From JAKAJA01 sp037440125 (lineage in GTDB: Bacteria; Acidobacteriota; UBA4820; DSQY01), in NCBI GenBank assembly GCA_037440125.1, contig JBBIUU010000139.1, positions 1 to 6,501 on the forward strand: a stretch of DNA of 6,501 nucleotides. The letters run 5' to 3'. The notes beneath the pieces are model-generated. The model was not told the origin of the DNA. It did no database searches and saw nothing but the letters and a program-made list of their open reading frames with translations. The translations under genes were made by a program, and so were the position numbers. Of the stretch, positions 1 through 4,740 are shown piece by piece; the first letter of the stretch is position 1, and every line of letters begins with the position of its first letter.

Positions 1-12
1 CCGCACCCCTTC

Positions 13-64
13 GTGTCCTGTTGCGCCGCCCCAACTTATTCGCCGAACCGCTGTTGCAGGACAC
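13..64. repeat. 8-bp inverted repeat with 36-nt spacer
   Basis: GTGTCCTG at 13-20 is repeated as its exact reverse complement CAGGACAC at 57-64. The heptamer CTGTTGC also occurs twice in direct orientation, at 18-24 and 51-57. The arrangement could be a long-loop stem, the two ends of a very short element, or the footprint left by an insertion sequence. It may also be chance in GC-rich DNA. Confidence 0.35.
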
Positions 65-297
65 TAGGGCCTGTTCACACAACGGTTGACGCTGGACTCG
101 CTTTCGGAGCGCAGCGGAGAAGGCGGCGTCCCGACGCCGTTGGGCCTTATGCAAGGAAGGCGAGCGGCACGGGGCCGACGCGTACTGGGATGTACTCGGA
201 GCGCCCCGGGCCGCGAAGTCTGACACAGCAGAAGGTCCGGCGCCGTCGGCGCGCTATGGCAAAGGGGGATGGTGTCATGCGGCCACTGATGAGGGCG

Positions 298-314
298 GCT
301 GGCCGCAGGCCAGC
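298..314. repeat. Perfect 7-bp hairpin with GCA loop
   Basis: GCTGGCC at 298-304 pairs exactly with GGCCAGC at 308-314 across the three-base loop GCA. It lies about 110 bases beyond the stop of the minus-strand operon. No T-run follows it on either strand, so it is not a standard intrinsic terminator. Confidence 0.45.
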
Positions 315-381
315 GGCGGGCGAAGGCAGGGAGGCGGCGAAGGCTTGCCTTCAGAGCCGACCTGCCGATGTCCGCCAAGCG

Positions 382-396
382 GCGTCCGCAGGACGC
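382..396. repeat. Perfect 6-bp hairpin with GCA loop just past the minus-strand operon end
   Basis: GCGTCC at 382-387 pairs with GGACGC at 391-396 across a GCA loop, the same loop as the hairpin at 298-314. It begins 25 bases beyond the stop codon of the small membrane protein gene on the minus strand. It could protect the 3' end of the transcript or help termination. There is no U-tract, so a Rho-independent terminator is not supported. Confidence 0.35.
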
Positions 397-421
397 GGCC
401 ACCCTTGGCTTGGTCGAGACG

Positions 422-619
422 TCAGCCTGTCGAACGGCCGAACCGGAGGAGGCGCAGGACGAGCGCGCCGACCATGCAGGGGATGTGGATGACGAGGACG
501 TATTTCGCGGGGAAGGGGTCGTGGAGCGCGTACCGCGCCACGAGGTAGGGCACCCAGACGAGCACGCCCACGGTGACGAGGACCATCCTGAGCACGGCCC
601 AACGGTCCGGTGTCGACAC
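422..619 (-). CDS. Small two-helix membrane protein (hypothetical)
   Basis: This 65-residue protein starts with GTG (residues VSTPDRWAVL) and ends at TGA. The frame stays open further upstream only as a shadow of the glycosylase gene. The GTG is preferred because the complement of 624-630 reads AGGGAGG, a good Shine-Dalgarno sequence 4 bases upstream. Two hydrophobic segments are clear: about residues 8-29 and about 40-58. A short loop containing ALHDPFPAKY joins them, and the tail is Arg-rich (RLLRFGRSTG). It is probably an inner-membrane hairpin protein. The start lies 29 bases after the uracil-DNA glycosylase stop, so it is likely the last gene of that operon. I do not recognise a named family and assign no function. 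The coding call rests on the hydrophobic pattern, which is atypical of random high-GC translation, and on the ribosome binding site. Confidence 0.72.
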   Translation of the reverse strand: MSTPDRWAVLRMVLVTVGVLVWVPYLVARYALHDPFPAKYVLVIHIPCMVGALVLRLLRFGRSTG

Positions 620-648
620 GCGGCCTCCCTCTCTCCCCGCCCCCGACC

Positions 649-1395
649 TCAGCCCCTCTTCGGCACCTCTATGCCCAGCCGCTTCATCACCGCCCGGATA
701 TCGGTCCAGACCTCCTTCTTCGCCGAGGGGTTCCTCAGCAGGTAGGAGGGGTGGAAGGTGGGCATGAGCGGCGTGCCCTTGAAGTTGGTCCACTCGCCGC
801 GGAACTTCGTGATCTGGACCTTCACACCGAGGAGCCCCTGCACGGCCGTGGCGCCGAGCGCCACGATGACCTCGGGGCGGATGGCCTCGACCTGGGCCTC
901 CAGGAAGGGGATGCACGCGGCCATCTCGTCGGGCTCGGGCACGCGGTTCTCCGGCGGCCGGCACTTCACGACGTTGGCGATGTAGACGTCGGTGCGCTTC
1001 AGGCTCATGCCCTTGGTGATGATGTCCGTGAGGAGCTGTCCGGCGCGTCCCACGAAGGGCTCGCCCTGCTTGTCCTCCTCGGCGCCCGGTCCCTCGCCCA
1101 CGAACATGACGCGGGCCTTCGGGCTGCCCACCCCGAAGACGATCTGGGTGCGCCTCTCGCAGAGCCTGCACCGGCGGCAGTCGCCGATGCGCTCGCGGAT
1201 TGCCTTCAGGCTCGCGGCGGGGTCCTCGCCTCCGCCCCTCGGCGGGGGCGGTGCAACCTCGGAGGCGGAGCGTGGGGGCGCCGGCGTCGCTTTCGGCGTC
1301 TGTGCCTCCGGGCGGTCCATGGCGTAGTCCAGGCCATTCTCCCTCAGGAGGGCGGCGCGAAGCGCGAGCTGCTCCCGGAAGGTGCTACGCGCCAT
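649..1395 (-). CDS. Uracil-DNA glycosylase, family 4 (UDGa type, 4Fe-4S)
   Basis: This enzyme cuts uracil from DNA to start base-excision repair of deaminated cytosine. The 248-residue protein has the family 4 signatures in order. CRRCRLCERR at 73-82 supplies the first two cluster cysteines (73 and 76). Motif 1, GEGPGAEED, is at 100-108 and is followed by QGEPFVGRAGQLL. Asn141 precedes KC at 144-145. Cys145 and Cys161 are the second cysteine pair, 16 residues apart, and motif 2 is HPSYLL at 215-220. These cysteines are expected to hold a 4Fe-4S cluster. Residues 29-62 are a Pro/Ala-rich, probably disordered linker between a short N-terminal helix and the catalytic domain, making the protein longer than the roughly 200-residue minimal enzymes. 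The ATG overlaps the coaBC stop by 11 bases and has GGAGG (complement of 1402-1406) 6 bases upstream, so translational coupling is likely. Met26 is a weaker alternative start. Confidence 0.95.
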   Translation of the reverse strand: MARSTFREQLALRAALLRENGLDYAMDRPEAQTPKATPAPPRSASEVAPPPPRGGGEDPAASLKAIRERIGDCRRCRLCERRTQIVFGVGSPKARVMFVGEGPGAEEDKQGEPFVGRAGQLLTDIITKGMSLKRTDVYIANVVKCRPPENRVPEPDEMAACIPFLEAQVEAIRPEVIVALGATAVQGLLGVKVQITKFRGEWTNFKGTPLMPTFHPSYLLRNPSAKKEVWTDIRAVMKRLGIEVPKRG

Positions 1396-2614
1396 GCCGG
1401 GCCTCCACGATGGCGTCCCAGAGGGCCTTGGCGCAACGCGCCTTGGAGGCTTCGGGCACGCGCTCCTCCGAGCCGTCGGGCCATAGGAGCGTCAGGGCGT
1501 TGCGGTCCGTGTCGAAGCCGATGTCCTCGCGGGACACGTCGTTTGCGGCGATGAGGTCCAGGCCCTTCTCGGCGAGCTTCTTCCTCGCATTGGCCTTCAC
1601 GTTTTCGGTCTCCGCCGCGAAGCCGCAGAGGAACTGACCTTTCTTTTTGAGCTTCTTGAGTCCCGCCAGGATGTCGGGCGTGGGCGCGAGGTCCACCTTC
1701 CATGAGCCACCCGTCCGCTTGTGCTTTCCGGCCAGCGGCTTCGCGACCCGGTAGTCGGCCACGGCGGCGGCCATGACGAGCACGTGGGCCTTCGCGAAGT
1801 GCTCGCGCACCGCGACCTCCATCTCGGCCGCGGTGGTCACGCGCACCACCTCGGCGCCGTGGGGTACATCCAGCGCCACGGGCCCCGAGACGAGCGTCAC
1901 CTCAGCGCCCCGGCGCACGGCCTCCCTCGCCACGGCGAAACCCATCTTCCCGGAGCTGCGGTTGCTCAGGTAGCGCACGGGGTCCACGGCCTCCCGCGTG
2001 GGGCCCGCGGTCACGAGGACGCGCACGCCCGCCAGGTCGCCGGGCCGCTCAAGGATCATGAGGGCCTCGTCGGCGATGGACGCGGGCTCGGGGAGGCGGC
2101 CGTCGTCCACGTCGCCGCACGCCAGGCTCCCGCGCCCCGGCTGGAGGACCACGTGCCCCCGACCCTCGAGGACCCTGAGGTTCTCATGGACCGCGGGGTG
2201 GCGCCACATGTTGCCGTTCATCGCGGGCGCCAGGAGGACGGGCGATGTGCTGGCCAGGTAGTGCGTGGAGAGGAAGTCGTCGGCGATGCCCCGCGCGAAT
2301 TTGCCGATGACGTTGGCCGTGGCCGGAGCCACGACGAGGAGCTCCTCCCACTTGGCGAGCTCCACGTGGGCGATTGATGGGTCTCCCGCGCCCGCGAAGA
2401 GGTCCGTGATGACGGCCTGGCCCGAGAGCGCCTGGAAGGTGACCGGGGCGATCATCTGCGCGGCGTGCGGGGTCATGACCACTCGGACCTCGCAACCCCT
2501 TTCTCGCAGGCGCCGGACGAGGTCGCAGGCCTTGTAGATGCTGATGCCCGCGCTCACCCCGAGGGTGACGCGGCGGGAGACCGGGGAGGGAGACGTGCTT
2601 TTCGCGGTGGTCAT
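1385..2614 (-). CDS. coaBC: Bifunctional phosphopantothenoylcysteine decarboxylase / phosphopantothenate-cysteine ligase
   Basis: CoaBC carries out two steps of coenzyme A synthesis. It joins cysteine to 4'-phosphopantothenate using CTP, then decarboxylates the product to 4'-phosphopantetheine with an FMN cofactor. The 409-residue protein is of normal family length. The N-terminal CoaC half shows the FMN-binding GVSAGISIYKACDL (19-32), the catalytic His83 in HVELAKW, the PAMNGNMW motif (130-137) with Asn133, and the ACGDVDDGRLPEP loop (165-177) with Cys166. The C-terminal CoaB half begins near 196 with VLVTAGPTREAVDPVRYLSN (199-218) and SSGKMG (220-225). Lys297 and Lys299 lie in AGKHKR, and AANDV is at 356-360. 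The ATG at 2614 is chosen over one at 2653 because GGAGA lies 9 bases upstream of it, whereas the upstream ATG has no ribosome binding site and would add a poorly conserved Pro-rich leader. It is first in the operon with the glycosylase and the small membrane protein. Confidence 0.97.
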   Translation of the reverse strand: MTTAKSTSPSPVSRRVTLGVSAGISIYKACDLVRRLRERGCEVRVVMTPHAAQMIAPVTFQALSGQAVITDLFAGAGDPSIAHVELAKWEELLVVAPATANVIGKFARGIADDFLSTHYLASTSPVLLAPAMNGNMWRHPAVHENLRVLEGRGHVVLQPGRGSLACGDVDDGRLPEPASIADEALMILERPGDLAGVRVLVTAGPTREAVDPVRYLSNRSSGKMGFAVAREAVRRGAEVTLVSGPVALDVPHGAEVVRVTTAAEMEVAVREHFAKAHVLVMAAAVADYRVAKPLAGKHKRTGGSWKVDLAPTPDILAGLKKLKKKGQFLCGFAAETENVKANARKKLAEKGLDLIAANDVSREDIGFDTDRNALTLLWPDGSEERVPEASKARCAKALWDAIVEARHGA

Positions 2615-2658
2615 GGGCGGATCTCTCCTTAGGGCGTCGGGTGGAGGGCCCATGGAGA

Positions 2659-2664
2659 ATTATG
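2659..2664 (-). promoter_or_regulatory. Candidate -10 element for the coaBC operon
   Basis: The minus strand reads CATAAT here, five of six matches to TATAAT, in otherwise very GC-rich DNA and about 45 bases upstream of the coaBC start. No good -35 box is visible at the usual spacing (the minus strand at 2682-2687 reads TGGCGA). The call rests on the -10 match and position only. Confidence 0.3.
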
Positions 2665-2734
2665 GCATCGCCCCGGGGGCCTCGCCAGAGGGACAGGCTC
2701 TCGGGGAGCCGCGCCCGGGGCACCGGTTCGCTGA

Positions 2735-2745
2735 TACAATATATT
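2735..2745 (+). promoter_or_regulatory. AT-rich -10-like element upstream of the tandem lipoprotein genes
   Basis: The island TACAATATATT stands out from the surrounding GC-rich sequence. It offers two overlapping -10-like hexamers, TACAAT at 2735-2740 and TATATT at 2740-2745. It lies about 80-90 bases before the ATG at 2826. No -35 match is evident upstream, so an activated or non-housekeeping promoter is possible. Confidence 0.35.
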
Positions 2746-2799
2746 CGGATGGCCGGCCCGCGCAGGCGGATCGCCGTGGGGGACGACGGCCCCATCTCC

Positions 2800-2813
2800 G
2801 GCCCCGCGGGGCC
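2800..2813 (+). promoter_or_regulatory. 14-bp GC-only perfect palindrome abutting the ribosome binding site
   Basis: GGCCCCGCGGGGCC is an exact palindrome ending 3 bases before AAGGA (2817-2821), the ribosome binding site of the gene at 2826. In RNA the outer bases could form a strong short stem in the 5' leader. In DNA it could be a symmetrical protein-binding site. A palindrome like this can also arise by chance in GC-rich sequence, so its regulatory role is unproven. Confidence 0.3.
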
Positions 2814-2825
2814 CGAAAGGAAACC

Positions 2826-3446
2826 ATGAAGCATGCGCTCGCCGCCCTGGCCGTCGTCGCGTTCCTCGTCGCGGGCCTTGCCTGTGCCACCACCTCGACC
2901 AAGATCACGGAGTCCTGGGTGAACCCGGACTTCCACGGCCCCTTGAGCTACGACAAGATCTTCGTCCTGTTCGTGGGTCCCAACAAGGACGTGCGCGACG
3001 CCATCGAGGGCGCCATCGCGGCGCGCCTCCAACAGCGGGGCGTGACGGGCGTGCCCGCCTACCTCTCCGTGCCCGACTCGGTCCTCCAGGACATCCCGAG
3101 GCTCAAGGAACAGCTCGCCCAGATCCACGTGGACGCCGTCGTGGTCACCCGCTTTCTCGGCAAGAGCGAGCGGACCCAGTACGTGGCCACCGACCCGCTC
3201 TACTGGGGCGCCTACCCGACCTTCTGGGGTTATTACAACATGGTCTATCCGACGGTGTTCTCGCCCGGCTTCTACGAGACCGACACCTTCTATAAGGCCG
3301 AGACGCGCATCTACGACCTGAAGTCGGGCAGGCTCATCTGGGGTGGCATGAGCCGCAGCATGAACCCGACGGACGCGCAGAAGGTGGCGCTGGAGCTGGC
3401 GCAATCGGTCCGGGAGGACCTCGAGGCGGCCGGCCTGGTGAAGTAG
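2826..3446 (+). CDS. Putative exported lipoprotein with YPTFWGYY motif (tandem paralog 1)
   Basis: The 206-residue protein begins with a signal peptide: MKHALAALAV, then a hydrophobic core running to Cys20 in AGLAC. That lipobox is slightly unusual, with Gly at -3. AAGGA sits 4 bases before the ATG, and the open frame upstream is not supported. The mature part begins with an ITESWVNPDF strand (27-36). An alpha/beta segment follows: KIFVLFV (44-50), an amphipathic helix (56-70), then IHVDAVVVTRFL (100-111). The aromatic block GAYPTFWGYYNMVYP (128-142) comes next, and the end is YKAETRIYDLKSGRLIWGGM (156-175) plus a terminal helix. This matches in order the gene at 3540, so the two are tandem paralogs. 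The layout resembles DUF4136-like and LpoB-like periplasmic domains, where a gaDavvv strand follows a variable helix; that link is inferred. No enzyme motif is visible, and the function is unknown. Confidence 0.85.
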   Translation: MKHALAALAVVAFLVAGLACATTSTKITESWVNPDFHGPLSYDKIFVLFVGPNKDVRDAIEGAIAARLQQRGVTGVPAYLSVPDSVLQDIPRLKEQLAQIHVDAVVVTRFLGKSERTQYVATDPLYWGAYPTFWGYYNMVYPTVFSPGFYETDTFYKAETRIYDLKSGRLIWGGMSRSMNPTDAQKVALELAQSVREDLEAAGLVK

Positions 3447-3539
3447 GCCGCCTGGCGGAAGGGCCGCGGAATCGATTGATCAGTGAGCACGGATGAGGGC
3501 CCGCACGGGATCCCACGAATCGTCCGGAGGGAGTTCGCC

Positions 3540-4133
3540 ATGTCGCGCACGCTGAAGATGTCCGCCCTCGTCCTCGCGCTTCTCGCTCTCGCGTCCTGCG
3601 CCAACACCCAGCTCGTCAACGTCTGGACCGACCCCCAGGCCAGGGGAGCGTTCAGGCTGACGAACGTCATGGCCCTCGTCATGACCAAGGAGGACGTGGT
3701 CCGGCGCCTCGGGGAGGACCAGCTCGTGGCGTCCCTCGCCCCCACCCGCGCCATCGCGGCCTACAAGATCCTCAGCGACGCCGAGGTCAAGGACAGGGCC
3801 CGGGCCGACCAGGCCCTCAAGGCCATCGGCGTGGACGGCGTCGTCACCATGCGCATGGTGGCGGCCACGGAGCAGCCCGTGTGGGGCCCCTACGCCTACC
3901 CCACCTTCTGGGGCTACTACGGATACGCCTACCCGATGGTCTACGGGGGGCCGGCCTACATGTATACGAACACCATCGTCCGCCTCGAGACCAAGGTCTA
4001 CTCGCTGAAGGACGACAAGCTCATCTACGGCGCCACGAGCGACACCTTCAACCCCGTCAACGCCCAGGCCCTAGTGGCCGAGGTGGCCCAGGTGGTCGTG
4101 GGCGACCTTCGCAAGAACGGGTTCGTCCAGTAG
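3540..4133 (+). CDS. Putative outer-membrane or periplasmic lipoprotein with YPTFWGYY motif (tandem paralog 2)
   Basis: The 197-residue protein carries a clear lipoprotein signal: MSRTLKMSALVLALLALASC, with the canonical lipobox LASC and acylated Cys20. The residue after Cys is Ala, not Asp, so outer-membrane sorting would be expected in bacteria with a Lol system. A frame open from GTG at 3483 is rejected because the signal peptide starts at 3540, with GGAGG at 3526-3530 upstream. The order of motifs repeats that of paralog 1: VNVWTDPQ (26-33), TNVMALVM (41-48), a helix rich in Arg/Ala/Asp (84-95), GVDGVVTMRMV (97-107), YAYPTFWGYYGYAYP (118-132), and LETKVYSLKDDKLIYGATS (149-167) with a final helix. 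The two genes are 93 bases apart and probably co-transcribed. The transcript should end at the hairpin at 4158-4186. Function is unknown. Confidence 0.9.
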   Translation: MSRTLKMSALVLALLALASCANTQLVNVWTDPQARGAFRLTNVMALVMTKEDVVRRLGEDQLVASLAPTRAIAAYKILSDAEVKDRARADQALKAIGVDGVVTMRMVAATEQPVWGPYAYPTFWGYYGYAYPMVYGGPAYMYTNTIVRLETKVYSLKDDKLIYGATSDTFNPVNAQALVAEVAQVVVGDLRKNGFVQ

Positions 4134-4157
4134 CGCCTCGGGTTCCCTCCTGGAAAG

Positions 4158-4186
4158 AAAAGGCCCGGCGTCCGCCGGGCCTTTTT
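4158..4186. terminator. Strong bidirectional intrinsic terminator between convergent genes
   Basis: GGCCCGGC (4162-4169) pairs with GCCGGGCC (4174-4181) across the loop GTCC. The stem is extended by AAAA at 4158-4161 pairing with TTTT at 4182-4185. Read on plus, it ends in a T5 run 25 bases after the paralog 2 stop. Read on minus, it ends in a T-rich run (complement of GGAAAGAAAA) 26 bases after the DUF4136 gene stop. It can therefore serve both convergent transcripts. Confidence 0.92.
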
Positions 4187-4211
4187 CGTCACCAAGATCT
4201 GGCGGCGCCTG

Positions 4212-4718
4212 CTACTTCTTCGGCGGGTACTGAGACATCATCGTGCCGATGATGCGCTTCAGGGTGTCCAGGGACTCGGGGCTGACCACGGCGCTCTTGA
4301 GGGTCTCGGTGGCGGCGACGCGCCACACGACCACGCCTGTCTTGGCGTCTACCAGGTCGATCACGAGCGTGCCGACCTTGGCCCACTTTTCGGTGATGTT
4401 CCGGTTCTCGAGCTTGAACTTCCCTTCGTCCCAGTCGGTGATCTTCACATCGTCCTGCTGCTTCACGTGGTAGTGGACGTAGAGGTCCGGCGTCCCATCG
4501 ACCTTCTTCAGCCCCTTCGCGGCCAGGGCCTCGTCGATGTCCCCCACGATGGCGGCGTTGACGGCGGCGTCGGGAGAGGGCGTCCCACCCTTCCAGGCGT
4601 AAGTCTTGAACGCCGAGAAGTCCACGCTCCTGTCCGTATCGATGGAGATCTCCGCGGCGACGGCGGCGACGGCCGCGAGGGCCACGCCGAGCACGAGCAT
4701 CTTGGTCAGGGTCCTCAT
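4212..4718 (-). CDS. Exported DUF4136-type domain protein
   Basis: The 168-residue protein starts with a signal peptide: MRTLTKM, then an Ala/Val-rich core to about Ala22, with likely signal peptidase I cleavage before EISIDTD. There is no cysteine anywhere, so unlike many DUF4136 proteins it cannot be a lipoprotein. The mature part follows the DUF4136 pattern: FSAFKTYAWKGGTPSP (34-49), a helix DAAVNAAIVGDIDEALAAKG (50-69), PDLYVHYHV (77-85), then TLVIDLVDAKTGVVVWRVAA (117-136), and a terminal helix ending QYPPKK. Members are periplasmic or envelope proteins of unknown biochemical role. GGAGGAGG (complement of 4727-4734) lies 8 bases upstream of the ATG. The start is 22 bases past the aspS stop, so it is likely translated from the aspS transcript. 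Its strand pairing and helix order also resemble the two lipoproteins that face it. Confidence 0.88.
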   Translation of the reverse strand: MRTLTKMLVLGVALAAVAAVAAEISIDTDRSVDFSAFKTYAWKGGTPSPDAAVNAAIVGDIDEALAAKGLKKVDGTPDLYVHYHVKQQDDVKITDWDEGKFKLENRNITEKWAKVGTLVIDLVDAKTGVVVWRVAATETLKSAVVSPESLDTLKRIIGTMMSQYPPKK

Positions 4719-4740
4719 GGCAGTCTCCTCCTCCCCGGCA

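Larger units (their letters stand above)
1..421. other. Gene-free stretch with several hairpins; possible remnant of a mobile element
   Basis: No reading frame here looks like a protein. The longest open frames translate to Arg/Pro/Ala-rich, low-complexity sequence with no recognisable motif, and none has a convincing ribosome binding site. The stretch does hold several short perfect inverted repeats: 124-130/133-139, 240-244/248-252, 298-304/308-314, 339-344/347-352 and 382-387/391-396. There is also an inverted repeat at 13-20/57-64. A CTAG tetranucleotide at 64-67 directly precedes the sequence GGCCTGTTCACAC, which vaguely recalls the termini of IS5-type elements, but no transposase and no matching opposite end are present. 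The region could be a decayed insertion element, an intergenic repeat family or a structured RNA. The sequence alone does not decide between these. Confidence 0.3.

Noticed and set aside
66..78. GGCCTGTTCACAC as a definite insertion-sequence end
   Set aside because: No matching inverted end or transposase lies in the window, so the resemblance is only noted as a possibility.
64..402. Minus-strand open frame of 112 codons in the left end
   Set aside because: The translation is Arg/Pro/Ser-rich with no hydrophobic or motif structure and no ribosome binding site; most likely chance.
13..492. Plus-strand open frame of 159 codons in the left end
   Set aside because: Composition is Arg/Ala/Gly-rich with no domain or ribosome binding site, and its 3' part is antisense to the membrane protein gene.
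620..1171. Upstream extension of the small membrane protein frame into the glycosylase gene
   Set aside because: Those codons are an out-of-frame reading of the glycosylase, and the GTG at 619 has its own ribosome binding site.
610..1554. Long plus-strand open frame (314 codons) opposite the glycosylase and coaBC
   Set aside because: It is the antisense shadow of well-supported genes in GC-rich DNA. Its translation is His/Arg/Gly-rich with no motif or ribosome binding site.
1721..2377. Plus-strand open frame of 218 codons opposite coaBC
   Set aside because: Antisense to a gene with all family motifs; the translation is low-complexity His/Gly/Arg.
2184..3404. Minus-strand open frame of 406 codons across coaBC, the intergenic region and the first lipoprotein gene
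   Set aside because: It overlaps two supported genes in other frames and crosses the divergent promoter region; no recognisable protein features.
3483..3539. GTG-started N-terminal extension of the second lipoprotein
   Set aside because: It would bury the signal peptide; the ATG at 3540 has a ribosome binding site and is followed directly by a canonical lipoprotein signal.
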